Assembly (NCBI GenBank): GCA_015232555.1
Contig: JADFZJ010000020.1
Coordinates: 1 to 49,551, forward strand
Length of the DNA: 49,551 nt
Source: Desulfamplus sp.
GTDB taxonomy: Bacteria > Desulfobacterota > Desulfobacteria > Desulfobacterales > Desulfobacteraceae
Direction of reading: 5' to 3'
Below the pieces are notes generated by a model that was not told the DNA's origin, searched no databases, and worked only from the letters and a program-made list of their open reading frames with translations. The position numbers were made by a program, and so were the translations under genes. This document shows, one piece after another, positions 26,355 through 35,820 of this stretch (position 1 is the first letter of the stretch; every line of letters starts with the position of its first letter).

Positions 26355-27422
26355 ATGGGCGGAGTATTGGATGAGATGACAGGTGGTAAAGAAAAAAACA
26401 GGTTTTTCATGGAGATAGCTTCAGGAATAGTTGTTTCAATGCTAATTGTCTTTATCACCATCTATATGCCTCTGATGGGTTTTTTCATGGCTACGATACT
26501 ACCTATGCCGATTCTCTATTTTAGGCTTAAACTTGGCAGAAATCTTGGTGCTTTGATAATGTTCGCTGTATTTGTAATGACCTTTGCAGCAACATACAAC
26601 TTTTCAGGAATGAACGGCGGCTTGTCAGAAATAACAAGTAACAGCCTGCCAAAAGCAGGTGGATTATCACTGTCAATTGATATTCTGTTTTACGGTTCTC
26701 TTCTGCTAACTGGTTTTTTTCTTGGAGAGTTTCTTGAACTTAGGCTCTCTATTGAAAAAAGTTTTGTATATACGCTCATATCAACGCTTGGAATATCTGC
26801 TGCTGCATTCTTTGTTTATGCTGCATCAACGGGGCAGGGAGTGCTCTCTATAGTTTCAGGATATGTTGCTGATAATTTACAACTCACTCTTGCCCTTTAT
26901 GACAACATGGGCATGTCCCCTGAAAATATACAACTGATATCTGACTCTATTCATGCAATTCAGTATATTTTAGTACGGATAATACCTGCTCTGGTAACTA
27001 TTCTGCTCTCTTTCGTAATATGGGTAAATATTCTTTTTATAAAGAAAATTTTAGATAAAAAGGCTATCCACCTTACAGAGTTGCAAAACCTTAATCAGTG
27101 GAAAGCACAAGAACATCTTGTATGGGTTGTTATTGCTTTGGGTTTGCTTATGGTGATCCCGGGTAAAGGTATAAAGATTGTTGCATTTAATTGCATTATG
27201 ATTCTTATGATAATGTATTTTTTTCAGGGAATTGCGATCCTCGCCTTCATCTTTGAGCGAAAAAAATTGCCGATTCTGCTTAAGATAGCTATCTACAGCA
27301 TAATTGCCATTCAGCAGATACTCATTTTAGCAATCATTGGGCTTGGCTTCTTTGATACATGGGTGAATTTTAGAAAGATAGGAATTAACAATAAGCCTGA
27401 TGAACAATCTTTTGACGGATGA
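26355..27422 (+). CDS. DUF2232 (YybS-like) membrane protein
   Basis: 355 residues with about eight membrane helices (GIVVSMLIVFITIYMPLMGF, FYGSLLLTGFFLGEFL, HLVWVVIALGLLMVIPG and others). Length, topology and position between rpsR and rplI match the DUF2232/YybS family seen in the same place in Firmicutes and Deltaproteobacteria. It starts 13 bases after rpsR. Function is unknown; some relatives resemble ECF-type substrate-binding membrane components. Confidence 0.8.
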   Translation: MGGVLDEMTGGKEKNRFFMEIASGIVVSMLIVFITIYMPLMGFFMATILPMPILYFRLKLGRNLGALIMFAVFVMTFAATYNFSGMNGGLSEITSNSLPKAGGLSLSIDILFYGSLLLTGFFLGEFLELRLSIEKSFVYTLISTLGISAAAFFVYAASTGQGVLSIVSGYVADNLQLTLALYDNMGMSPENIQLISDSIHAIQYILVRIIPALVTILLSFVIWVNILFIKKILDKKAIHLTELQNLNQWKAQEHLVWVVIALGLLMVIPGKGIKIVAFNCIMILMIMYFFQGIAILAFIFERKKLPILLKIAIYSIIAIQQILILAIIGLGFFDTWVNFRKIGINNKPDEQSFDG

Positions 27423-27453
27423 AATTGTTAATTTTATTGTAGAACATAACTTG

Positions 27454-27475
27454 GAAATGTAAATATTTACATTTC
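27454..27475. promoter_or_regulatory. Perfect 22-bp palindrome, operator-like
   Basis: Bases 27454-27475 read the same on both strands (GAAATGTAAAT joined to its complement, no loop). TATAAT follows at 27478-27483, so the palindrome covers the -35 zone of a possible promoter for rplI. This is the layout of a dimeric repressor or activator site rather than an RNA hairpin. Only position supports a role. Confidence 0.6.
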
Positions 27476-27528
27476 TATATAATTTAAACCTGTTATTCAG
27501 GATGAACCTTTATTGGAGGTTACTAAAC

Positions 27529-27984
27529 ATGAAGGTAATACTTAAAGAAACAATAGACACCCTGGGGATTGTTGGTACAGAATGCAAAGTTGCACCAGGA
27601 TATGCCAGAAACTATCTTTTCCCACATGGAAAAGCCATTCTGTCAACGCCACAGAACAAAAAGATTATTGAGCAGGCAAGATTGAAATTTGAACTCCAAA
27701 TTGCCAAGGAGAAACAGCTTGCTCAAGAGATGGCAGAAAAGGTCAAAGGTATTGAGTGCGTCATCAAAGCCAAGGTTTACGAAGAGGTACGCCTTTATGG
27801 CTCTGTAACAACACACGATATCAAAGCTGCTCTTGATGCTCAAAATATCAGCATAGAGAGGCGCTCTATTCTTCTTGCTGAACCGATTAAAACTACTGGT
27901 GAATATAAAGTTCCTGTCCGTCTTTACAAGGATGTTGAACCTGAAATCACAGTTAAAGTTATTGGTGAACAAGTTACTGCATGA
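27529..27984 (+). CDS. rplI: Ribosomal protein L9
   Basis: 151 residues: MKVILKETIDTLGIVG and VAPGYARNYLFPHGKA at the N-terminal RNA-binding domain, a long connecting helix (about 45-75), and a C-terminal domain with RLYGSVTTHDIKAAL. GGAGGT precedes the ATG at 27529; an upstream ATG at 27502 adds a non-L9 sequence. L9 bridges 50S subunits and limits frameshifting. A rho-independent terminator follows. Confidence 0.95.
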   Translation: MKVILKETIDTLGIVGTECKVAPGYARNYLFPHGKAILSTPQNKKIIEQARLKFELQIAKEKQLAQEMAEKVKGIECVIKAKVYEEVRLYGSVTTHDIKAALDAQNISIERRSILLAEPIKTTGEYKVPVRLYKDVEPEITVKVIGEQVTA

Positions 27985-28051
27985 TATGTTGTAATAAATT
28001 CATAACGCTTTAGTCAGCAATTCTGAATTGCAAAAACGGTATTGAACATTT

Positions 28052-28092
28052 TTCAGCCGAGTGATAGATCGCTCGGCTGAATCTGTTTTTTA
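28052..28092 (+). terminator. Rho-independent terminator after rplI
   Basis: TTCAGCCGAG at 28052-28061 pairs exactly with CTCGGCTGAA at 28072-28081, 10-base loop, then a short T-rich run (TCTGTTTTTT). It lies about 70 bases past rplI. It suggests dnaB is expressed at least partly from its own start. Confidence 0.85.
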
Positions 28093-28141
28093 CGATTAAA
28101 ATCCAACTCTGAAATTAAATTCCAACCTTTTCATATCAAAC

Positions 28142-29536
28142 ATGGATAATGCTTTGGTAAATTCAAAATCAAAAAAAAAAGTGTCTGATCCCCTTTTAGA
28201 CAAGATTCCACCAAATGACATTTATGCGGAAGAGTCCCTGCTCAGTGCTATATTGATAGACAATGATACTATCTTAGAGGTGCTTGAGATTCTAAAACCT
28301 GAGGATTTCTATAAAAAAGCACATGAAAGGATATTCAAGGCTGTTATTGATCTGTTTTCAAAAGATCATCCAGCAGACCTTGTTACTGTTGCGACACGCT
28401 TAAAAGAGAAAGACGAGCTTGACGAGATCGGAGGTGCAGCCTTTTTATCTTCAATTGCCGATGCTGCTCCTGTGGCTGTCAATGCGGTCCATTATGCAAA
28501 GATAATCAAAGGCAAATCAACACTGCGTGCACTTATTCACAGTTCTATGGAGATGATAGATAGGTGCATGAAAGATAGGGGAGATTTTGCAGATATAATT
28601 GATTTTGCTCAGAATGCTGTTTTCAAAATATCTGAATTAAAATCTACCAGCTCTTTTACAAGTATTGGTGAGCTTATTGACAAAAATATTAAAACTATTG
28701 AATATACTAAAGAGCAAGGGGGATTTTCAGCAGGTCTTACCACAGGATATCGAAGATTGGACGCTATAACATCAGGTCTTCAGAAGTCAGACTTGATAAT
28801 TATTGCGGCAAGACCAAGTATGGGAAAAACCGCCTTTGCACTTAATATTGCCCGTAATGTGGCTCTCAAAGAGTCTGTTCCAGTTGCTGTTTTCTCTCTT
28901 GAGATGTCAAAAGAGCAGCTATCCATGCGTCTTCTGACCTCAGAGGCAAGAATTGACTCTAAACGGCTTAAAAGCGGTTTCATAAGTAGCGAAGATTTAC
29001 AGGGTGTATCTCAGGCAGCCTCAATATTAAATCATCTTCCGATGTTTATTGATGACACCCCCAATATTACAGTAATGGAAATCAGAGCAAAGACCCGCCG
29101 GCTTAAATTGGATAAAGGTTTAGGTCTTATCATTATTGACTATCTCCAGTTGATGAAAGCACCTTTTCGGTCTGAGAGACGTGACCTTGAGATTGCAGAG
29201 ATATCAAGGTCACTCAAAGGGCTTGCAAAGGAGCTTGATATTCCTGTTGTTGCCCTGTCTCAGCTTAACCGAATGCTTGAGCAGCGAGCTGAAAAACGTC
29301 CTCTGCTATCGGATCTCAGAGAATCTGGTGCTCTTGAGCAGGATGCTGATATAGTTGCCTTTATCTATAGAGATGAAGTATATAATAAAGAGGAGAGCAA
29401 TCCAAATAAGGGCAAGGCAGAGATAATTATTGCCAAAAATAGGAACGGTTCAGTTGGAACAGCTCAGATGGCATTTATGGGAGCTTTTACACGCTTTGAA
29501 GAGCTTGCAGACGAATCATATCAATCATACGAATAA
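28142..29536 (+). CDS. dnaB: Replicative DNA helicase DnaB
   Basis: 464 residues, the usual length. N-terminal primase-binding domain (IPPNDIYAEESLLSAIL), then the RecA-like motor with Walker A ARPSMGKTAF, EMSKEQL, LIIIDYLQLM and the DLRESGALEQDADIVAFIYRDE motif. It unwinds DNA at the replication fork. No strong ribosome site is seen before the ATG, although the family start fits here. The rplI-dnaB order is widespread. Confidence 0.95.
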   Translation: MDNALVNSKSKKKVSDPLLDKIPPNDIYAEESLLSAILIDNDTILEVLEILKPEDFYKKAHERIFKAVIDLFSKDHPADLVTVATRLKEKDELDEIGGAAFLSSIADAAPVAVNAVHYAKIIKGKSTLRALIHSSMEMIDRCMKDRGDFADIIDFAQNAVFKISELKSTSSFTSIGELIDKNIKTIEYTKEQGGFSAGLTTGYRRLDAITSGLQKSDLIIIAARPSMGKTAFALNIARNVALKESVPVAVFSLEMSKEQLSMRLLTSEARIDSKRLKSGFISSEDLQGVSQAASILNHLPMFIDDTPNITVMEIRAKTRRLKLDKGLGLIIIDYLQLMKAPFRSERRDLEIAEISRSLKGLAKELDIPVVALSQLNRMLEQRAEKRPLLSDLRESGALEQDADIVAFIYRDEVYNKEESNPNKGKAEIIIAKNRNGSVGTAQMAFMGAFTRFEELADESYQSYE

Positions 29537-29552
29537 CCTATGAAGAGAGTTG

Positions 29553-31193
29553 ATGAAAAAAAATATTGAAAATACTACTGGTCTTAAAGCATCTCAGATA
29601 AGAGAGCTTGAGAATCTCTACCTTTACAGAACTCCGCCAGAAATGCTTATTTCAGAATCCCAGCTTGAGGCTTTAGCCGCCATTTCTTACGATATTAGAC
29701 GTCAAGTGGCTGTTTTGATTAACAGGGACGGTAAAACCGTTTATGTAATTGTCGGAGATTCACAGGGAATTGTGATACCTGAAACACCTGGTTACAGGGC
29801 ACGTCCCGGGCAGCTAAAGGGATTGCGGTGTATCCATACCCATCTAAACAGAGAGCCTCTATCTAAAGACGATCTGACTGACCTTGCCCTGCTTCGATTG
29901 GATTTTATGGCAGGGGTCACCATAACTGAAGATGGATGTGCAGACAGAATTTACCCCGCACATATTCTCCCTGCGGATGATGGAGAACCTTATGAGGTAA
30001 TGGTTCCCCTTTCTATTAATTCACTTTCAATAGACTGCACTGGAATGATTCTTGATCTTGAATCTGAACTTGCAAGAAACAACCCTCTCCACAAGGCAGC
30101 GGCAGGTGAAGAAAAAGCTCTTTTAATCCATGTTTGCACAGAGACCAAAGCAGATACTGGAATAAGCCCAAGAGCTTCATTAGATGAACTTGAGGAGCTT
30201 TGTCGAACAAGCAATATTCAGGTTATTGGCACAGCAATACAAAAAAGAAAGATGATTGACCCTAAATTTGTTGTTGGCAGGGGAAAGCTTTCTGATCTCA
30301 CAATTCATGCGATTCAAAAATATGCTACAATGATGATCTTTGACACAGAGCTTACTCCTGCACAGATACGCTCTATAACCGATTTTGTTGAGATGAAGGT
30401 CATTGACAGGACACAGCTTATACTTGATATATTTGCCCGAAGAGCTAAAAGCCGCGAAGGAAAACTTCAGGTTGAGCTTGCCCAGCTTAAATATCTTATG
30501 CCAAGGCTCATTACAAAGAACACTGCCATGTCAAGACTTACTGGAGGGATAGGCGGAAGAGGTCCTGGTGAGACAAAACTTGAGATAAACAGAAGAAGAG
30601 TTCGTGAAAAGATAACGCTTCTTGGAAAAGAGATAGAGCAGATAAGAAAGCAGAGAAACCAGCAGAGGGCAAAGAGAAACCGTAAACAGGTGCCTGTTAT
30701 CTCTATTGTGGGTTACACAAATGCGGGTAAATCCACACTTTTGAACACCCTCACCAAAAGTAAAATTACAGCAGAGGATAAACTCTTCGCAACTCTTGAT
30801 CCATCAAGCAGAAGGCTTAAATTTCCTCGAGATATTGAGGTGATAATTACAGATACAGTCGGATTTATTCAGAATCTTCCTGATGAATTGATGGAGGCTT
30901 TTCATGCAACTCTTGAGGAGCTTGAAGATGCCGATATTCTGCTGCATGTTGTTGATATAAGCAACCCAAGATATGACCAGCAGATGAAGTCAGTTGATAA
31001 AATCATTGAAAAACTTAAATTGGATGCCATACCCGTTATCTATGTGTTCAACAAGCAGGATAAAATTGATATCAGCACATTTGATAACCCATGGCTTTTG
31101 AATCAGGGAATACTTATTTCAGCAACAAATCAAGAGACCTTAAAACCTTTAGTGAGTCGCCTTGAAGAGATGCTAATCAATGCGATAGTTTAA
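29553..31193 (+). CDS. hflX: GTPase HflX with long N-terminal extension
   Basis: About 546 residues, against ~430 in E. coli. The HflX domain (from about residue 187) has VVGRGKL, the coiled RRVREKITLLGKEIEQIRKQRNQQR, then the G domain: GYTNAGKST (G1), DTVGFI (G3), NKQDK (G4). HflX rescues or splits stalled ribosomes. The first ~185 residues are a separate module. It contains HTHLNREPLSKDD (residues ~95-107), similar to the HxH...SxxD core of JAMM/RadC proteins but one residue short. It lies 16 bases past dnaB, so is probably cotranscribed. The downstream neighbour aroK is convergent. Confidence 0.9.
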   Translation: MKKNIENTTGLKASQIRELENLYLYRTPPEMLISESQLEALAAISYDIRRQVAVLINRDGKTVYVIVGDSQGIVIPETPGYRARPGQLKGLRCIHTHLNREPLSKDDLTDLALLRLDFMAGVTITEDGCADRIYPAHILPADDGEPYEVMVPLSINSLSIDCTGMILDLESELARNNPLHKAAAGEEKALLIHVCTETKADTGISPRASLDELEELCRTSNIQVIGTAIQKRKMIDPKFVVGRGKLSDLTIHAIQKYATMMIFDTELTPAQIRSITDFVEMKVIDRTQLILDIFARRAKSREGKLQVELAQLKYLMPRLITKNTAMSRLTGGIGGRGPGETKLEINRRRVREKITLLGKEIEQIRKQRNQQRAKRNRKQVPVISIVGYTNAGKSTLLNTLTKSKITAEDKLFATLDPSSRRLKFPRDIEVIITDTVGFIQNLPDELMEAFHATLEELEDADILLHVVDISNPRYDQQMKSVDKIIEKLKLDAIPVIYVFNKQDKIDISTFDNPWLLNQGILISATNQETLKPLVSRLEEMLINAIV

Positions 31194-31225
31194 TATACAG
31201 CCAAATCTGAGCTTAAAAGTGTTGT

Positions 31226-31756
31226 TTAGAATTGATTGTTGTTTAACATATCAATAATATTGCTGCAAACAGCTTCAGGAGTTATGCCTGTAGTATCTAA
31301 TTGAATAAATCTTGAATATCTCTCCTTACGCTCTTGGAGAAGTTCAGCCATTCTTGCTTTTGGATCAGCCACTTTAAGCAGAGGTCTTTCAATAGTATTA
31401 TCACTTGAAACACGGGCTATAATCTCGTCAGGGTCAGCAATAAGACAGAATATTTTGCCTTTGCTCTTTTTACCCTCCAAAGCTTCAGCATTAACACTAT
31501 CAAGCAGCATTCCGCCTCCCGTAGAAATTACAAGCCTCTCTTGTGTTGATAACTCTAAGGCAAGCTCACGCTCCATTTTACGAAATAGAGCTTCTCCCTG
31601 ACTTTTGAATATTTCAGCTACGCTCATATTGCATCTTGACATTATCGTCTCGTCAGTATCTACAAACTTATATCCCATTTTTTCTGCCAGCAACTTACCA
31701 ACTGTGCTTTTTCCTGTACCCATAAATCCAGTAAGAATAATATTATTATTTGTCAT
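31226..31756 (-). CDS. aroK: Shikimate kinase
   Basis: 176 residues. Walker A GFMGTGKST, the shikimate-binding Asp pair in FVDTDETI, the STGGGML glycine loop and the RPLL lid motif are all present. It phosphorylates shikimate on the way to chorismate and aromatic amino acids. It follows selO on the minus strand across a terminator-like hairpin, so it is probably transcribed separately or by readthrough. No other aro gene is nearby. Confidence 0.92.
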   Translation of the reverse strand: MTNNNIILTGFMGTGKSTVGKLLAEKMGYKFVDTDETIMSRCNMSVAEIFKSQGEALFRKMERELALELSTQERLVISTGGGMLLDSVNAEALEGKKSKGKIFCLIADPDEIIARVSSDNTIERPLLKVADPKARMAELLQERKERYSRFIQLDTTGITPEAVCSNIIDMLNNNQF

Positions 31757-31805
31757 AACTATCTATTTTTTTCATGGTCGGTTATACAAAAATATAAATT
31801 TATTA

Positions 31806-31840
31806 CAAAAAAGTAGAGACTCGCTGACATGCATCTCTAC
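31806..31840 (-). terminator. Rho-independent terminator after selO (minus strand)
   Basis: On the minus strand GTAGAGA...TCTCTAC (14-base loop) is followed by TTTTTT. It sits 45 bases past the selO stop and upstream of aroK. Confidence 0.7.
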
Positions 31841-31884
31841 AATTACCTATATAAAATGGACATTACACAAACATTTTTAATGTT

Positions 31885-33609
31885 CTAAGAACTGCACGAG
31901 AGCATTGAACAGCCCTGTCTGTGTCTTGCCCAATCAGGACGTTTGACTGCGAACTCCTCGTTTTCTCTCTGTTCGCTGTATGGGTGGCGAAGCAGTTCAA
32001 GCAGCCTATGAATCATAGAAAAATCGCCATCTTCTGCTTTATCAATTGCAAGCTGTGCCAAATAGTTACGCAAAACATATTTAGGATTAGCCAAATCCAT
32101 CTGCGAACGCTTTATCTCATAAGGCAGATTATCTTTTTCAAGCCGTTTTGTATAAAGTCTTAACCAATTTGCCATTCGGGATATATAATCTGCTGTCAAC
32201 TGAGACGGAACATAATATGCGTCCATAAAAAGTTCAAGATTTCTTGATTCATCCTCTTTATTTGAAATATAAGTAGCTTCGCTGTAATTGTTGTTGGATG
32301 GAAATTTTTGAATAGTTAAATAGTCACTTTTAAAATCAACAAGAGCAAGTCGTCTAAAAAATATGGTCATATCTGTCTCTACCATAGATAACAATTTAAA
32401 AAGCTCTTCTGTAAGATTTGCATCAACGTCAGCTTCAAAAGTTCTGAATCCCAATTTTTCTGCCATCATCTGCTGCCATTTATCTTTAAATCTGTCTGAA
32501 TAGACAGCTAATGCCTGCTGTAACGGCTCAACATCTTCAATCAGAGGATAGATTGCATTTGCGAGCTGTGCAAGATTCCAATGAGCGATTTGGGGTTGAT
32601 TACTAAATCGGTAACGCTTGCCATGGGCATCTGTGGTATTTGGTGTCCAGTTTGGATCATAGTTTTCAATCCAGCCGTAAGGTCCATAATCTATCGTAAG
32701 CCCAAGCACAGACATGTTGTCAGTATTCATAACGCCATGCACAAACCCGACACGCATCCACTCTACAACCATATCAGCCGTTCGTCTGCACACCTCTTCA
32801 AACCAATTAATGTATAATTTAGCTGATAAGCTATCTGTAGAGACCAATAGATCTGTGCATCTACCCTTATATAAAGAAAAATCTCTTCTTATTGTGTAAT
32901 CTAAAAGTTTTTTTAGTGTCTGAATGTCATTCCTGAATGCAAAAATCTCAAAATTTCCAAACCGTATAAATGAGGGGGCAATACGGCACACAACAGCACC
33001 TGGCTCCTCTTTCAGGTTGCCATTATAAAACATATCCCGTTCTACCATCTCACCTGTAGCAATAATGCTCAATGCCCGTGTTGTAGGAATACCAAGATGA
33101 AACATAGCTTCACTGCACAAAAATTCACGCACAGATGAGCGAAGAACTGCTAAACCGTCTGCATTTCTGGAGTATGGAGTAGCCCCAGCTCCTTTAATCT
33201 GCAAAGTCCACCTTTCTAACCTTTTATTGACAATCTCACCAAGGTTTATGGCTCTTCCGTCTCCAAGCTGTCCTGCCCAGTTGCCAAACTGATGTCCTCC
33301 ATAACATGCAGCATAAGGAGACATACCAGAGAGCAGCTTATTACCAGAAAATACCTGCGTGAACTCCTCGCTCTTACAGGTCTCTTCAGAAATATCAAGA
33401 AGAGCGGCTGCCTCTTTAGAATATGCAATCAACTTTGGTGCAGAGACAGGTGTGGGTTTTACTTTAGAGTAACATGCTCCTGACACCTGACGGCGGTAGT
33501 TAGCACTCTCCGAATCTCCGGGTAGCTCACAGATAAAGGTATTGTCAAAAGTTAATGATGACAAGGTATTATATATTTGGCTATTCATAATAGCTTGGCT
33601 TTCTCTCAT
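31885..33609 (-). CDS. selO: SelO family protein adenylyltransferase (pseudokinase fold)
   Basis: 574 residues. SelO transfers AMP to Ser/Thr/Tyr of proteins and affects redox proteins. Seen: YGGHQFGNWAGQLGDGRA, LQIKGAGATPYSRNADGLAVLRSSVREFL, and HGVMNTDNMSVLGLTIDYGPYG, which holds the DNM metal-binding region. The protein ends SCSS: the Cys third from the end matches the position that is selenocysteine in animal SelO and Cys476 in E. coli. It is longer than the ~480-residue E. coli protein. A second ATG 7 codons in is an alternative start. It follows the small exporter gene by 9 bases. Confidence 0.9.
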   Translation of the reverse strand: MRESQAIMNSQIYNTLSSLTFDNTFICELPGDSESANYRRQVSGACYSKVKPTPVSAPKLIAYSKEAAALLDISEETCKSEEFTQVFSGNKLLSGMSPYAACYGGHQFGNWAGQLGDGRAINLGEIVNKRLERWTLQIKGAGATPYSRNADGLAVLRSSVREFLCSEAMFHLGIPTTRALSIIATGEMVERDMFYNGNLKEEPGAVVCRIAPSFIRFGNFEIFAFRNDIQTLKKLLDYTIRRDFSLYKGRCTDLLVSTDSLSAKLYINWFEEVCRRTADMVVEWMRVGFVHGVMNTDNMSVLGLTIDYGPYGWIENYDPNWTPNTTDAHGKRYRFSNQPQIAHWNLAQLANAIYPLIEDVEPLQQALAVYSDRFKDKWQQMMAEKLGFRTFEADVDANLTEELFKLLSMVETDMTIFFRRLALVDFKSDYLTIQKFPSNNNYSEATYISNKEDESRNLELFMDAYYVPSQLTADYISRMANWLRLYTKRLEKDNLPYEIKRSQMDLANPKYVLRNYLAQLAIDKAEDGDFSMIHRLLELLRHPYSEQRENEEFAVKRPDWARHRQGCSMLSCSS

Positions 33610-33618
33610 ATTCTTAGC

Positions 33619-34308
33619 TCAATCCTGCTTGGTAAACCAGCTTTTGATGGTATGGAAATGTGAAAAAAGAACAACCAAAATAATGGTACCGATAATATAC
33701 TGGATTATATAGAGATACTGCTTTAGAAAATCAAAACATGCAATCCAGATTATAAGAGCACAAAATGTTCCTGACAATACAGCACTGAAATTTCGCCAAA
33801 GGCTCATTTTTAGCAGGTAGCCAAGGATAGAACCTCCTACAGGTCCGCTTCCAGGAAAAGGTGCAAGTACAAACAGAAATATTCCTATCCAGCCATATTT
33901 AGCAATTTTATCCTTATGCTTGTCAGCATTGTGCATCATATTGTTTGCAATACGAAGAATCCATGAAATTTTTATATAATTTGTAATTGCAAGAACAAAA
34001 ATAGAGTAGGCAATACAGAGTATCTGAATTTCAATAAAAAAGTTATATATTAGTGTTATAAGAAAATTTAGGCCATGCATAATACATAGACCAACTCCTG
34101 CAGCTCGCCCACCAAAGGTATGAGCAAAAAAAACTAAGGTTGCTATTTTAGCTTTTGGGGTGTCTGTAATTCCATAATAAACGATAATAATTAGAAGTAA
34201 AAGAGTGAGTAAAATGCCTGTCCAGAGAATTTTACCTTCTATAGTCTTGTATATTGTAAGTGTCGTCTGATCGGTTGTTTGTTTAAGGTCTGTTTTCAGG
34301 GAAACCAT
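33619..34308 (-). CDS. Small multidrug export family membrane protein
   Basis: About 229 residues, with four to five membrane helices (ILWTGILLTLLLLIIIVYYG, YGWIGIFLFVLAPFPGSGP...). FPGSGPVGGSILGYLL is the signature of the small multidrug export family (PF06695). The ATG at 34308 is used; an upstream TTG adds only three residues and there is no strong ribosome site for either. It lies 9 bases upstream of selO. Substrate unknown. Confidence 0.72.
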   Translation of the reverse strand: MVSLKTDLKQTTDQTTLTIYKTIEGKILWTGILLTLLLLIIIVYYGITDTPKAKIATLVFFAHTFGGRAAGVGLCIMHGLNFLITLIYNFFIEIQILCIAYSIFVLAITNYIKISWILRIANNMMHNADKHKDKIAKYGWIGIFLFVLAPFPGSGPVGGSILGYLLKMSLWRNFSAVLSGTFCALIIWIACFDFLKQYLYIIQYIIGTIILVVLFSHFHTIKSWFTKQD

Positions 34309-34458
34309 CCATATCAACTGTTAATGTTATTAATATTATGGACAAAGTGAAAAATAATCAAATTAGAAATTTATTGACTTTATTTACTAAATGGAACAGT
34401 ATCTTTTTAAGAAAAAAATTTTTTCTTACTTAAAACATAAATTAATAATGGAGGCAAC

Positions 34459-34902
34459 ATGAAAAAAGTATTAATTGCTTATGTAAGCAGAACTGGCAAT
34501 ACGGAAAAAATGGCAGAATATATTGCAGAAGGCGTTCGTATGGGAGGTCATGATGCGACCTTAATGAAAGTTTCAGATATTAAAAATGCAAAAGAGTTGT
34601 CAGGTTTTGATGGATTTATTTTTGGCTGCCCCACCTATCATAAAGATATGACAACAGGCATGAAGCAATTTCTTTTTTTGGCAGAAAAAGCAAATCTTAC
34701 AGGTAAAATAGGAGGTGCATTTGGCTCTCATACTCACAGTGGTGAGTCTGCCCCTATGATTTTTGAAACAATGCAGTATGTTTTTAAAATGGATACTCTG
34801 GATTTAGGGGCACTTAACCTTACTGAAGCAAAAATAGCAACTGCTGAGGGAGCTAAGGCATGTCAACAGTATGGCAAGGCACTGAGTGAAAAATTCAAAT
34901 AA
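34459..34902 (+). CDS. Flavodoxin
   Basis: 147 residues, normal length for short-chain flavodoxins. The FMN phosphate loop SRTGNTEKMA (residues 10-19) and the second FMN loop PTYHKDMTTGM are clear, and AFGSHTHSGESAP is the third. It is a cytoplasmic one-electron carrier. GGAGGC lies before the ATG. A weak TTGACT at 34374-34379 may be part of its promoter. It is flanked by minus-strand genes and ends at a strong hairpin, so is monocistronic. Confidence 0.9.
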   Translation: MKKVLIAYVSRTGNTEKMAEYIAEGVRMGGHDATLMKVSDIKNAKELSGFDGFIFGCPTYHKDMTTGMKQFLFLAEKANLTGKIGGAFGSHTHSGESAPMIFETMQYVFKMDTLDLGALNLTEAKIATAEGAKACQQYGKALSEKFK

Positions 34903-34912
34903 CCACCCATAA

Positions 34913-34960
34913 AAAAGCAGTTATGTCTCACCATAGAATCTGTGAGACATAACTGCTTTT
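34913..34960. terminator. 19-bp perfect hairpin terminator after the flavodoxin gene
   Basis: AAAAGCAGTTATGTCTCAC at 34913-34931 pairs exactly with 34942-34960, 10-base loop. A-rich on the left and T-rich on the right arm end, it can work on both strands, serving the convergent flavodoxin and Spy-like genes. Confidence 0.85.
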
Positions 34961-35038
34961 AGGTTGGGATGGGTCTGTTTAGTTTGTATATATGTTAAGG
35001 AATTTAAATTATTCCAGAGGAGTTCGATTTAACTATTT

Positions 35039-35557
35039 TTATTCAGTTTCATCAGCAGGAAGATTCATTGCTGGGCAGTTCATTTTAGCCGCTCCGTTAG
35101 TTTTACCCATTTTGCCGCAGTCTCCGCAATTTCCCATCATGCCACATCCATGCTTTCCAAATTTGTTAAATCCCAGATTAATCCCCGGAGCTATCTCTTT
35201 TGCAGATAGAGCCATATCTATTCTTTTCTCCATTATCTGTTTTTTCAACTCAGCCGCCTCAGCAGCAAGTGTGTAGAGTTTTTCCTTATCAGGTGACGCA
35301 CCATCTATTATAGTTTTAATCTCTTCATGCTTAGAGATAAGAGCTTCTCTTTGCACAGTAGTTTCATCAGTAAATTTCTGGTGCAGTTCTTTTAGTTCAC
35401 TCTTCTGTTCATCTGTCAGTTTTGCCCACTCCTGACCACACCCCTCACCTCTTTCTCCTTTACCTTTTCTGCCCTGACACTCCCATGCAAAAGCACTTCC
35501 AACCATTGCAACCAATGTTAATGCCACTGTCAATGCAACAAGTATCTCTTTTCTCAT
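35039..35557 (-). CDS. Spy/CpxP-like periplasmic metal-responsive protein
   Basis: 172 residues. A signal peptide (MRKEILVALTVALTLVAMVGSAFA) is followed by a Gly/Arg/Cys stretch, then a helical LTDEQKSELKELHQKFTDET core with repeated Leu/Glu heptads, as in Spy, CpxP and ZraP-like chaperones. The C-terminus has a Cys/Met-rich patch (GCGMMGNCGDCGKMG) that looks like a metal site. AAGGAG precedes the ATG. The role is probably envelope stress or metal binding; no sensor kinase is adjacent. Confidence 0.75.
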   Translation of the reverse strand: MRKEILVALTVALTLVAMVGSAFAWECQGRKGKGERGEGCGQEWAKLTDEQKSELKELHQKFTDETTVQREALISKHEEIKTIIDGASPDKEKLYTLAAEAAELKKQIMEKRIDMALSAKEIAPGINLGFNKFGKHGCGMMGNCGDCGKMGKTNGAAKMNCPAMNLPADETE

Positions 35558-35820
35558 GATTTAATCTCCTTGTGTATAAAGTTGTTTATTTAAATATATT
35601 GTTTTATTTAAAACACCCAGTCAAACAGTAAACGGTGTATTTGTAAAATGTATATAGCAAACGATATGCCAAACAATCAAAAGAAAAGACTTATTTTTGT
35701 TGATATATGATAACAACTTGAATTATATTTATTTTTAATCTATTTTGATTTCGTAATACTGCGAACAGGCTATGGATAAATATATTTTATAACTTATGAA
35801 ATAGTTAATAGTAAACAAAA

